A stretch of 64,000 bases of DNA from Ascidiimonas sp046199005 (GTDB taxonomy: Bacteria > Bacteroidota > Bacteroidia > Flavobacteriales > Flavobacteriaceae). The notes beneath the pieces are model-generated. The model did no database searches. It had not been told where the DNA came from and saw only the letters and a program-made list of their open reading frames with translations. The stretch covers positions 3,100,001 through 3,164,000 of the forward strand of contig CP176050.1 in NCBI GenBank assembly GCA_046199005.1, in the 5' to 3' direction. The position numbers and the translations under genes are program-made. This document shows positions 8,350 through 16,584 of this stretch, one piece after another (within the stretch, counting starts at the first letter, position 1; each line of letters begins with the position of its first letter).

Positions 8350-8420
8350 ACAACGGCAGTTTGTCTCAAAACTACTCTTGATTTGGATTAAAAATACGTA
8401 TTTCTGTTTTTGATGGTAAG
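8350..8420 (-). repeat. Copy E of accessory-region repeat, promoter-bearing
   Basis: The plus strand reads ACAACGGCAGTTTGTCTCAA then AACTACTCTTGATTTGGATT, AAAAATACGTATTTCTG and TTTTTGATGGTAA. This is the best-preserved copy. On the minus strand it has TAGTTTTG (8367-8374) facing the membrane-protein pair. Confidence 0.75.
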
Positions 8421-8529
8421 AAAAATATAATGTTAGGTGCTGAATGTATATTAAGAGAACAAAGCTTTTTTTTTACTCAGTTCCTTATTATGCAAAGTTT
8501 TTAATAGAATGAATTAGTGTCTATTTTAA

Positions 8530-8709
8530 TTATAGAGTCTCCGTTGAACGAACTTGAACGTTGTCTATCCAAACATCAAGAATTTTGATGCTATGAGGTC
8601 TTCCTACTCTATTTCTATGTGCTTTCGCACTTCTTACAGCATCAGCTCTTCTTAAATATAGACTGCTTACGAAATTATGCTGAGAACAAACGGCTTGGTA
8701 ATACATCAT
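8530..8709 (-). CDS. Small ORF (59 aa) coupled to the outer-membrane protein gene
   Basis: An uninterrupted 59-codon frame starts at ATG 8709, two bases after the TAA of the gene 8712-10139, so it is placed for translational coupling. The product starts MMYYQAVCSQHNFVSSLYLR and continues with RADAVRSAKAHR and HSIKILDVWID; it has no signal or membrane helix. The pattern Y-Q-x-x-C, LY..RADA..SA..HR looks like a folded small protein and not chance coding. I cannot name a family. The tight spacing and the absence of any other ORF here support it. Confidence 0.45.
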   Translation of the reverse strand: MMYYQAVCSQHNFVSSLYLRRADAVRSAKAHRNRVGRPHSIKILDVWIDNVQVRSTETL

Positions 8710-8711
8710 AA

Positions 8712-10139
8712 TTAATCGGTTTTAGGTTTAAAAAAATTGACAGGAAAGGTAGCAGATAAGCCAATAGAATTTCTTCCTACCAAACTATCATCACTATCAG
8801 AAGTATTAAAAAGATCATTAAAACTATAGAAAATTTCAATATTCAGAAACGATGATGCGTCATCCGCCTTTCTAAAAGGTAAAACAATTCCTGTCCAGAA
8901 GGAAGTAATGGGCTTCCTTTTTTTTCTTACCTGTACCGTAGGGTTTAAGTGAAGTGCAAAATTATTAGTATTAGAAATTTTGAAAAACTTATAGTAATCA
9001 AAGAATACTTTTAGTTCATTCAGATTATCTTCAAATTCACCTACAAATACACTCTGTTCAGAAAATGATTCTCGATTTGGATTGGTAGATACTTCTTCAA
9101 AATCTTTGACCTTGATATTATCAAGAGAAGTTAAATTGTTTCCTAATTTATAACTTGCTCCAGCTGACCAATATGTATCTTTATTAGAAAAACTCTCCCA
9201 ATTATAATGTGAAATAGCGACATTAAATTGATGAGTCAGAGCCTCTTTTTTCTGAATTTGATTGGCAAAATCTGAAGATGAGTCGAATAATTTAAAGTCG
9301 TCATTTCTAATACCATAACCCATTGAAATCCAATATAGGCTAATTCCCTCAATCGCTTGGTTGATTACTTTCTTATTATTCTCCGTTATAGCCTTGTCAT
9401 ATTTTTGCTCAATTTTTTCCAGGGTTGTTTCAAAATACTCGTCATTTTCCATTTTCATTTTTTGTCTATCAAGCAAACTTTGGTCAAATTCAATCTTATT
9501 TGCTTCATATAAGAGGCTATCTCTTTTAAATTTTAGCCTTTCGGTTGGACTCGCTCTAAGCCTTGATAAAACGGCTTGAAGCGAATCTTTAATAACACTT
9601 TTTTTAATATTAGCTTTATCTATTTTAATTTTTAAATCCAATAATTCTTTTCTGTGGTTGATAGCTATTATATCTGCCCTATATGTGTCTTCAGCTTTTT
9701 GAAGTTCGTTTCTTAATTTATCGCGTTCAAATGAATTTCGCTTGATAGTGGAATTTGAAAAAGGATTAATAAGAATGTGATATGTTATTTCCCCAGAAAT
9801 GTTGGTGTTCAAATCACCATTATTAAAAAAACTTGAAACACCTTCAGTTGCTCCACCAGAGGCTCCAAGCGATATTATGTTTCCATTTTTATTTAAAATA
9901 CTAACTGAAATACTTAATGACTCGTCAGTTGTCTTAAGAGAGGCATAGTTGCCAACATTAGAAAAAGAGTTACCTGTAACTAGCTTTGAAAACTGCAAAT
10001 TGAGAATTTGTCTAAACTCTTTACGAGTAATCGTAGAATCATTGAGTGCGAAAGCATCAATGCTGTTTTGTTTTACCTGAGCAGATATAGAGGTAATTAA
10101 AAGCAAAAAAACAATGCCTACTATTAGTTTTCTATTCAT
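8712..10139 (-). CDS. Secreted outer-membrane beta-barrel-like protein with coiled coil
   Basis: The 475-residue protein has a signal peptide (MNRKLIVGIVFLLLITSISAQ, cleavage near residue 20). Residues about 25-130 are beta-rich. About 135-260 is a long charged coiled coil (KLRNELQKAEDTYRADI onward). From about 265 alternating aromatic strands follow (ISLYWISMGYGIR, YWSAGASYKLG, VFFDYYKFF, FWTGIVLPF, IGLSATFPVNFF) as in small outer-membrane barrels, ending on an aromatic-rich strand close to the C-terminus. The coiled coil may span the periplasm. No known transporter family was recognised. A 59-residue ORF follows two bases after the stop. Confidence 0.6.
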   Translation of the reverse strand: MNRKLIVGIVFLLLITSISAQVKQNSIDAFALNDSTITRKEFRQILNLQFSKLVTGNSFSNVGNYASLKTTDESLSISVSILNKNGNIISLGASGGATEGVSSFFNNGDLNTNISGEITYHILINPFSNSTIKRNSFERDKLRNELQKAEDTYRADIIAINHRKELLDLKIKIDKANIKKSVIKDSLQAVLSRLRASPTERLKFKRDSLLYEANKIEFDQSLLDRQKMKMENDEYFETTLEKIEQKYDKAITENNKKVINQAIEGISLYWISMGYGIRNDDFKLFDSSSDFANQIQKKEALTHQFNVAISHYNWESFSNKDTYWSAGASYKLGNNLTSLDNIKVKDFEEVSTNPNRESFSEQSVFVGEFEDNLNELKVFFDYYKFFKISNTNNFALHLNPTVQVRKKRKPITSFWTGIVLPFRKADDASSFLNIEIFYSFNDLFNTSDSDDSLVGRNSIGLSATFPVNFFKPKTD

Positions 10140-10900
10140 TTGGTTTAGTATTGATTATATGTATAAAATTACTGATGATAAAATAAGTTAATATAGCTAA
10201 TAATGGGTATTTTTATGTTTTCAAAACCTTTGGCTAATCATAATTCCACCAAACTCATAAACAAACGCAATCACGTTTATTTATCTTTTAATTAGCGTCA
10301 TGCGATTAATTGAAAATCAATTATATATTCATTTACAAAGGTTTATACCCATTTGCAAACAACTACTTTATTGGGGGTCTATTCTTATTTTCAGCTTAAA
10401 CCTATAAAAAATGAATGGTTTTTCTACACCTTTAAGATGAAATGCCTTTTTAATCGTTGATGTAAAAGGTACAAGTGCTTCTTCTTCTCTCCGGCTTCAA
10501 ATAAACAAACATACAAGCGTACTTCCTTACGGAAATCCGTAAACAGTAAGGAGGTGGTTTGTTTGGAATTTGGTAACCTATTTACGGCGATGGAAGTAAA
10601 AGATCACCGCAAAACGCTATAGAAAATATACGTTTTATTATAAACTATAGTTTACATTACCTTAAACAGGTTTCATACAATGTATCACGACCACGTATTT
10701 TAAAGTGAGGGTTTGACGTCTCAACAATGTAAATTATAGTCTACATAGGGTTAATAGTAAGTGCTTCCGCTGGTTTCTTTTGTGGGTGCTTTTGGAAAAC
10801 ATACAATGCATGTTTTTGGCTTTCGATAGATGTTAAATCTCTAATACTTGGGGGTCAGCGTGTTGATTAATGCATCAAGAACCTTTTTAGATGAAGAACT
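10140..10900. other. Gene-free stretch left of the IS110 element, with palindromes
   Basis: I find no credible gene. A perfect 7-bp palindrome TTACGGAAATCCGTAA near 10527-10542 is nested in CCTTAC...GTAAGG, so it could be a regulator site or hairpin. Two related motifs, AAACTATAGTTTACATTA (about 10644) and AATGTAAATTATAGTCTACA (about 10727), form an imperfect long-range inverted pair. The region may be the remains of a decayed gene or a long upstream region. Confidence 0.4.
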
Positions 10901-10994
10901 CCGTCACCTCTCGATACATTTTTAGCTCATTACCATTCCATAAAAATACTCCTTTAGACTTGTATAGTTATATTTAAAGAAAGTATAAAAGAGC

Positions 10995-11060
10995 AGAACT
11001 TAAGTACACTATAGGCACTCAGAAGTATAAACTTCATACTTCGATTTAGACTTAAGTTCT
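10995..11060 (+). ncRNA. Candidate bridge (seeker) RNA core in IS110 left end
   Basis: AGAACTTAAGT (10995-11005) and ACTTAAGTTCT (11050-11060) form a perfect 11-bp stem. Inside it, GAAGTAT (11022-11028) and ATACTTC (11036-11042) form a 7-bp hairpin with a 7-nt loop. The structure lies about 100 bp upstream of the transposase start, inside the 5' non-coding end. IS110-group elements are known to transcribe a structured bridge RNA from that part. The full transcript would be longer; the boundaries and loop guides are not determined here. Confidence 0.5.
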
Positions 11061-11163
11061 TTCTTTCATCAACAATCTCTAATAGAAATTCGGGATTCAA
11101 AGCCCATTATCAAGGAGTTGAGTATTGATGAAGTGCTCTTTCAATTATCTAAAAAGTAAAATT

Positions 11164-12147
11164 ATGAAAAGTATTTCTTTAGGAATAGATGTTAGTAAAA
11201 AAACATTGGATATCTGTATTATTGATCAAGGTTCAGAATCTTATTTCAAGATTGAAAACACCGTTAAAGCTATTAAAAAGTTTATCAGAACAATCGCATC
11301 TTTAGAAGCTCGTATCTCTATTGCAATGGAGAATACCGGTCTTTATAATGCTAACTTGTATGCTGTCTTACAACAGCATTCATTTAAGGTTTATGTGATT
11401 GATTCCCGGCATATTAAACGTAGTATTGGTTTAGTTAGAGGAAAGAATGATAAGGTAGACGCTAAGCGAATTGCCAGATTCATTGAAAGAAATCACCAAG
11501 ATTTTGATTGTTGGAAACCTGCAAGTCAATCCGTTCAGAACATAAAATTATTAATGAGTCAGCGAAGGCACAAGGTAAAAACCAAAAGCGCACTAAAACA
11601 ACAGATCAGAGAACTCAAAACGCTAAAAGCAACTAAGACCATAACTACCTGTATACATGTTAATTTGAAAGAAATTAGACAGCTTGATAAACATATTGCG
11701 CGTTTGGAACAGTTGATCAATCTGGAAGCAGCTAGTGATCCTAATCTGAAAAAAGATATTGAACGTCTGAAAACGATTCCAGGCGTAGGGAATATTACAG
11801 CTTGGACTTTGGTTATCAAAACCGAGGGTTTCATACGATTGAAAGATCCCAGAAAACTAGCTTGTTTTGCAGGAGTGGTTCCTTTCGAACAGCAGAGTGG
11901 AACAAGTCTGAAAACTAAACCAAGAGTCTCTAAAATGGCTGATATGCAACTCAAATCAGTTTTACAAATGGCCGCTATGAGAGCTGTGCGAATGAATAAC
12001 GATCTACAACACTTCTACTTGAGAAAGGTGAAAGAAGGAAAGAATAAAATGAGTGTGCTGAATGCCATAAGAAATAAATTAATCCATATAGCTATGGCTT
12101 TAATCAAAAACAAAACTTTTTATCAAAATCGTTTGGTTTTGACATAG
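11164..12147 (+). CDS. IS110-family transposase (DEDD recombinase)
   Basis: I start at ATG 11164 (MKSISLGIDVSKKTLD), preceded by an A-rich leader; an upstream in-frame ATG at 11128 would add a tail unlike the family. The 327-residue enzyme has the RuvC-like DEDD_Tnp domain with Asp9, Glu56 (AMENTGLY) and Asp96/Asp99 (KNDKVDAKR). A helical linker follows, then the Transposase_20 domain with LKTIPGVGNITAWTL and QQSGTSLKTK, whose Ser is the expected nucleophile. Every catalytic residue is present and the length is normal. The enzyme catalyses RNA-guided recombination of the element. Confidence 0.93.
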   Translation: MKSISLGIDVSKKTLDICIIDQGSESYFKIENTVKAIKKFIRTIASLEARISIAMENTGLYNANLYAVLQQHSFKVYVIDSRHIKRSIGLVRGKNDKVDAKRIARFIERNHQDFDCWKPASQSVQNIKLLMSQRRHKVKTKSALKQQIRELKTLKATKTITTCIHVNLKEIRQLDKHIARLEQLINLEAASDPNLKKDIERLKTIPGVGNITAWTLVIKTEGFIRLKDPRKLACFAGVVPFEQQSGTSLKTKPRVSKMADMQLKSVLQMAAMRAVRMNNDLQHFYLRKVKEGKNKMSVLNAIRNKLIHIAMALIKNKTFYQNRLVLT

Positions 12148-12161
12148 AAATCGAGGTGACG

Positions 12162-13579
12162 TAAAGGCTTAAACTAATGATACCGTCAGTCCCGTCGGGG
12201 CTAGGCTGATGAAAAAATCTTGTTTCCAATGTTATCAAGTGCGAGGCAGGTAATCTAAATTTAACCTTAGAGGTAAACTTTTATTAACCAATTAATTAGA
12301 TGCAAAAATGAAAAAGAAAGAAAGGTTATGGCTAACAATTCCCTAGTAGTCCCTACAAAATTTACTTGATACAAAGTTGGGGAGTAGTTTTGCCTCTGTC
12401 CTTTTTTGTCTCTCCAACCCTTCAATAAAACACAGGGCAGGCATTGATAAAACTAAGTAAATAAGTCTGGCTATATCGTAGTTCCTTTACTTTTTTTCAT
12501 TGCCAAAAAAAGTAACAAAAAAGGCTAGGCTGATGAATAAATCTTGAGAAAATACTACGGCACCCACCGCCACGGATGAAAAGAAACTCCCCGCTATCGC
12601 AGGGTCAAACAGTTTTTCATCCCATACCCCGCGCTGCTGCCTTGATTTTTAAAGATTTCTTCAATAGGCCGGATTTCAGTTCTATCATTACTTTAAGTAT
12701 AATAATAAAAGATTCTTTTGATTTTTTGTGATTCCCAATAAAGCCGTTCTTTTTTAAGATTTTAAATACCGACCTATTTTCAATTACGTAGTAAAACAAG
12801 GTGGTTTGAAGCGTTGGCTTGAGGAAGCTGGCCGGCAGCCTTTTCTGCGGTAGCGAAAACGGTCTGGCTCGCGCTGAGGAAAACCGCCGTAGGTTTTCAA
12901 GAAATTTAAAAGTGAGTCTTGTCCTGACGCGATTCGGGATGGTTATTTTCATCAAGGAAAATAACTACGAAGATTAAAAAGCTTCACATAAATTTTATTT
13001 CTGTATTGAAGAATAAAGTTTTAATCCCCAACTTTTTTATTTGTTCCCACTTGACCTAAAAAACAAGCAACAACAACCCTAAAACCTACCCAAACTGATC
13101 CAAATGCACGCTACTGAGAGATCGTTTATGTCTGGTGTTATACTATTGGAATTTCATAGGTGCTGTTAGATTTGAGATTTTGAAACAAGGGCGATCTAAC
13201 AGTTGATTCTTTTTGCCTTGCGGCTTCTGCAAACATTCGATTGTACAGATAGCCTATTCGTATTGATTATCAGCTTCCGGGGAGTACTCATTTTATAACC
13301 GCCTGACGCGTAGTGTATAGTTTATGAAATAGAAAAATATAAACTATATACGACACTTTCGATGGCCTATTCAGCGGATGGCGATCTATTCCTATAAAAC
13401 GAATTTATTCCTGCCAAATGTTCCTTCCGACTTTACGCTACTTCTTTTGAGTTCTGATGTGTTTATAGCATCCGCGCTAAGCGAAACTTACACCAAAGAT
13501 TTCGCAGAATTTAGCGGAAAAACGAAAATAGTATAGTAACTTTATAGAATACTAATTATTCAAATAAATACAGAAAAAT
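12162..13579. other. Gene-poor stretch right of the IS element
   Basis: I support no gene in these 1.4 kb. A 24-bp near-perfect direct repeat starting GGCTAGGCTGATGAA lies at 12199-12222 and 12523-12546. An 11-bp hairpin TTACTTTTTTT/AAAAAAAGTAA lies at 12487-12515 and a 9-bp hairpin GTTATTTTC/GAAAATAAC at 12942-12965. The part 12545-12965 is clearly richer in G+C than its surroundings. GTATAGTTTAT and ATAAACTATATAC near 13314-13350 form a further inverted pair. Confidence 0.5.
12487..12515. terminator. Perfect T/A hairpin
   Basis: TTACTTTTTTT and AAAAAAAGTAA form an 11-bp stem around CATTGCC. It is weak in G+C, so it may be a structural element and not an efficient terminator. It sits just left of the second copy of the GGCTAGGCTGATGAA direct repeat. 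Confidence 0.35.
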
Positions 13580-14221
13580 ATGGCAACGTTACGATTGGGA
13601 GATAAGGCTCCTGACTTCACCGCTCAAAGCTCTGAGGGTGAGATTAATTTTTATGACTTTTTAGGGGATAGCTGGGGGATTTTATTCTCTCACCCTGCCG
13701 ATTATACTCCGGTATGTACTACTGAACTGGGTACGGTAGCGAAATACCGCAAAGAATTCGACAAGCGCAATGTAAAGGTGCTGGCACTAAGTGTGGATGG
13801 GGTGGAATCGCACAAGGGATGGATCAATGATATTAATGAAACGCAGCACACGAAGGTGGACTTTCCGATTATTGCTGATGAAGACCGAAAGGTGTCTGAA
13901 TTGTACGATATGATTCACCCAAACGCAGATGCGACCTTAACGGTACGCTCGGTGTATATTATTGGTCCGGATAAAACGATTAAACTGATGATCACCTATC
14001 CGGCGTCTACAGGACGTAATTTTGATGAGCTGTTGCGAGTGATCGATTCGTTACAGCTTACGGCGTATCACAAGGTAGCGACCCCGGCAAACTGGAAGCA
14101 CGGAGAGGAAGTAGTGATCAGTCCCGCGATCTCCAGTGAAGATGCTAAGGGAATCTTTACGAAAGGTTTTAAGGAAGTAAAACCGTATCTGAGGTTAACA
14201 CCGCAACCGAATATTGATTAA
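13580..14221 (+). CDS. 1-Cys (Prx6-type) peroxiredoxin
   Basis: The 213-residue protein reduces hydrogen peroxide and organic peroxides in the cytoplasm. Peroxidatic Cys46 lies in HPADYTPVCTTE, the Prx6 signature, with upstream Thr43 and Pro39; the downstream catalytic Arg is in ATLTVRSVYIIG. The C-terminal arm (about residues 160-213, WKHGEEVVISP...) is the extension typical of Prx6 dimers. No resolving Cys is visible, so a 1-Cys mechanism is likely. ATG 13580 follows an A-rich leader. A strong terminator follows six bases after the stop, so the gene is monocistronic. Confidence 0.93.
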   Translation: MATLRLGDKAPDFTAQSSEGEINFYDFLGDSWGILFSHPADYTPVCTTELGTVAKYRKEFDKRNVKVLALSVDGVESHKGWINDINETQHTKVDFPIIADEDRKVSELYDMIHPNADATLTVRSVYIIGPDKTIKLMITYPASTGRNFDELLRVIDSLQLTAYHKVATPANWKHGEEVVISPAISSEDAKGIFTKGFKEVKPYLRLTPQPNID

Positions 14222-14226
14222 AAGTA

Positions 14227-14258
14227 AAAAGCCCGATGCAGTAACATCGGGCTTTTTA
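14227..14258 (+). terminator. Rho-independent terminator of the peroxiredoxin gene
   Basis: AAAAAGCCCGATG and CATCGGGCTTTTT form a 13-bp stem around CAGTAA, six bases after the stop codon. The same hairpin is repeated at 15098-15128. Confidence 0.9.
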
Positions 14259-14272
14259 CTTTTATTTAAACA

Positions 14273-14664
14273 ATGTAAGTTCAATATAATTTAGTTTTAG
14301 TACTCATGCGAAAAAGATTTTAACCAATTGTAACATTGCATATAAGAGTTTTACGTTCATTTTCTTTGCTTGTTCAGGGCAGAGCGTTAAGAAAACATTC
14401 TTGAAGATGTTTTTAGCGATAGCACCAGCTGGCGCAAAGGGAAACCAAAAGAAAAGACCCTTTCTCGATAGGTGTTTTCAAAATTTTAACTAACTTTTGA
14501 AATCGCGAACCACTTCCTAATAAGTCTCTATCGAAGCCTCGGTACTTCGACTTTTCTTAACGGAAGTTGCTCACTATACTTACGAGAAAGATAGCATTCT
14601 ATTAATAATCAAAATTTTAAAAAATAAAATTGAAATTTATGGTTACTACAATCTTATAGAATTT
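14273..14664. repeat. Tandem non-coding duplication, unit 1
   Basis: This unit is closely similar to unit 2 (14758-15098) from AATGTAAGTTCAATAT to ATCTTATAGAATTTA. It holds a 131-bp core (14460-14590) closed by CTTTCTCG/CGAGAAAG, with an inner TTTCAAAA/TTTTGAAA hairpin and a CGAAG...CTTCG hairpin. Unit 1 carries about 57 extra bases near 14373-14440, including AAAACAT...ATGTTTT. No coding frame is shared between the units. Confidence 0.8.
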
Positions 14665-14757
14665 ACAAACTTCTGAAACATTCTTACTTCTAAAAGGAGA
14701 TCCAATATTGCGTTCAAAAGACTATTTGCTGTGTGATCAAAAGGACAGTATTTAAAT

Positions 14758-15098
14758 AACGTAAATTCGATATATTTCCAGTTTTAGTATTAAATACCAA
14801 ATACAGTCTTTAACAACTTAAAATATTGCACATAAAAGTATTATGTTCATTTTCTTTGCTTGTCCAAAGAAAACGAACCAAAAGAAAAGACCCTTTCTCG
14901 ATAGGTGTTTTCAAAAGTTTAACTAACTTTTGAAATCGCGAACCACTCCCTAAAAAGTCTCCACCGAAGCCTCGGTACTTCGACTTTTCTTAACGGAAGT
15001 TGCTGGCTACACTTACGAGAAAGATAGCATTCTATAAATAAGCTAAGTTTTAAAAAATAGAATTGACATTTATAGTTACTATAATCTTATAGAATTTA
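14758..15098. repeat. Tandem non-coding duplication, unit 2
   Basis: This is the second unit. Its core at 14893-15023 is again exactly 131 bp, with the closing stem and both inner hairpins kept; the first hairpin is extended to TTTCAAAAGT/ACTTTTGAAA. Differences from unit 1 cluster in loops and flanks, which suggests the folds matter. It runs straight into a terminator identical to the one before unit 1. Confidence 0.8.
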
Positions 15099-15128
15099 AA
15101 AAGCCCGATGCAGTAACATCGGGCTTTC
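15098..15128. terminator. Terminator identical to that of the peroxiredoxin gene
   Basis: AAAAAGCCCGATG and CATCGGGCTTT around CAGTAA. It works as the terminator of the minus-strand isomerase gene, whose stop is 19 bp away, and could also end a plus-strand transcript of the tandem repeats. Confidence 0.85.
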
Positions 15129-15146
15129 TATAACTTGTTGTTTATT

Positions 15147-16079
15147 TTATCCGGCTTTTACCAGTTGCACATCAAAGATCAAAGTGGCATTTGGTGGGAT
15201 GACACCGCCGGCACCTCTCGATCCGTAAGCCAAATGTGGCGGAATTACAAAACGGGCTTTGTCACCTTCTTCCAGTAAAAGGATGCCTTCGTCCCATCCG
15301 GCGATCACCTGACCGGTGCCTACATTAAAATCAATGGGTTCGTTTCTTTTGAAAGAGGAATCAAACACCATTCCGTTGAGTAACTGTCCTTCATAGTGCA
15401 CGGACACTTTTTGCCCTTTTTGGGCTTTGGCGCCACTCCCCTTTTCCAGTATTTTATAATGGAGTCCGCTATCGGTTTTTTGAAATCCGGCAACGATCGA
15501 TTTTAGTTGTTCTTCGGCTCTTTTTTTCTCGGCTTCTTCTCTTTCTTTTCCGGAAGCTTTAAATTTTTCAAAATGCGCTACAGCATCCCAACCTTGGGCT
15601 TCGCTGCCCTGACGTACGATCTCTACTGCTTCGATCTTATCGCCCTGCGCGATGTTATCTACCACATCCTGACCTTCTTCCACAAATCCGAATACGGTAT
15701 GTTTGTCGTTCAACCAGCTGGTTTCTACATGGGTGATGAAAAACTGACTCCCATTGGTACCGGGACCTGCATTTGCCATCGATAAGACACCAGGACCTTT
15801 GTGACGTAGTTCGGGATGAAATTCATCATCAAATTTATACCCGGGGCCTCCTGCTCCGGTTCCTTGCGGGCATCCGCCCTGGATCATAAAGTCAGCGATC
15901 ACCCTGTGAAAGGTGAGTCCGTTATAAAAAGGTTCACCTTCTGATTTTACGGTGTTTTTAATCTTTCCTTCTGCTAATCCTACGAAATTACCTACGGTTC
16001 CGGGGGTTTTATCATGGGTAAGTTTTACCAGGATATCTCCTTTGCCTGTTACGAATTTCGCGTATATACCGTCTTGCAT
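15147..16079 (-). CDS. Cyclophilin-FKBP fusion peptidyl-prolyl isomerase
   Basis: The start is ATG 16079 (MQDGIYAKF); the longer frame begins at a poor TTG. The 310-residue protein joins two unrelated prolyl isomerase domains. Residues about 1-165 are a cyclophilin with FHRVIADFMIQGGCP, GSQFFITH and WLNDKHTVFG. A charged helical linker rich in E and K spans about 170-200. About 205-310 is an FKBP domain with VHYEGQLLNGMVFDSS, VIAGWDEGI and YGSRGAGGVIPPNATLIF. There is no signal peptide, so it probably acts in the cytoplasm on folding proteins. It is monocistronic. Confidence 0.93.
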   Translation of the reverse strand: MQDGIYAKFVTGKGDILVKLTHDKTPGTVGNFVGLAEGKIKNTVKSEGEPFYNGLTFHRVIADFMIQGGCPQGTGAGGPGYKFDDEFHPELRHKGPGVLSMANAGPGTNGSQFFITHVETSWLNDKHTVFGFVEEGQDVVDNIAQGDKIEAVEIVRQGSEAQGWDAVAHFEKFKASGKEREEAEKKRAEEQLKSIVAGFQKTDSGLHYKILEKGSGAKAQKGQKVSVHYEGQLLNGMVFDSSFKRNEPIDFNVGTGQVIAGWDEGILLLEEGDKARFVIPPHLAYGSRGAGGVIPPNATLIFDVQLVKAG

Positions 16080-16227
16080 ACTACTAATATTTTTAATGAT
16101 CGGCAAAGATAGTAATTCTCTCTTCCAATAACGAATGCAGTTTTGCGTTATACTTTAAGACTTATGATAAATTGCTATATTTACGGTATTAAAGGCCCCG
16201 ATAGTATGAACCCAAATCGAACAAATC

Positions 16228-16581
16228 ATGGATGCTCCACACAATGAAGTTGCGCTGGTAAAACTGGCGTACACCGAACAGATCGCTAAAAACTACAATG
16301 CCACAAGCCAAAAAATAAGCTCGCTGCTGGAAGAACTGGCAAAAGAAAATCTGGAACACGAAACGATCGTTGACGATTTTCTGGATTATGCAAATAACAT
16401 TCTCCCTAAACTGAATCACAAAGAACAATTGGCGATCAATGACTTTGTGCAGCGCATTGCCAAATTACGCATTACTGCTAACAAAGGCGTAAACGGTATG
16501 GTGAGTTTGCTCAATGATCAAAATGAATTGACAAAACAAAGTACCGAGCAATTCAAATCGCTGATCGAAGCATCTAAATAA
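16228..16581 (+). CDS. Small all-helical protein, unknown
   Basis: The 117-residue soluble protein is almost wholly helical with heptad-like spacing (ISSLLEELAKENLEHETIVDD, LAINDFVQRIAKLRITANK). It has no Cys, signal peptide or membrane helix. I recognise no family. ATG 16228 is the natural start. Its stop is 3 bp from the stop of the converging M28 peptidase gene, and it is divergent from the isomerase gene. Confidence 0.65.
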   Translation: MDAPHNEVALVKLAYTEQIAKNYNATSQKISSLLEELAKENLEHETIVDDFLDYANNILPKLNHKEQLAINDFVQRIAKLRITANKGVNGMVSLLNDQNELTKQSTEQFKSLIEASK

Positions 16582-16584
16582 CAC

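Larger units (their letters stand above)
10902..12161 (+). mobile_element. IS110-family insertion sequence (approximate ends)
   Basis: The transposase gene is flanked by a subterminal inverted repeat: CGTCACCTC at 10902-10910 and GAGGTGACG at 12153-12161, extended on both sides by a TCGAT/ATCGA match offset by two bases. The true ends lie a few bases outside and cannot be fixed by eye, because this family leaves no target duplication. The 3' non-coding part is only about 15 bp and the 5' part about 250 bp, so any guide RNA should come from the left end. The transposase is intact, so the element could be active. Confidence 0.7.

Noticed and set aside
3991..8420. Integron attC sites
   Set aside because: I looked for the RYYYAAC/GTTRRRY core pair and an imperfect hairpin of attC type in the repeats and did not find them, and no integrase is visible; the promoter-repeat reading fits better.
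12204..12220. CTGATGA as in a hammerhead ribozyme core
   Set aside because: No paired stem II and no GAAA-type second core follow; it occurs twice only because the whole 24-bp segment is duplicated.
12617..12955. A 112-codon minus-strand frame in the GC-rich block
   Set aside because: Its composition (Arg/Leu/Lys runs, no fold-like pattern), its position over hairpins and its lack of a start context make it look like non-coding DNA read by chance.
14273..15098. CRISPR or other direct-repeat array
   Set aside because: There are only two long units, not short regularly spaced repeats, and no Cas gene.
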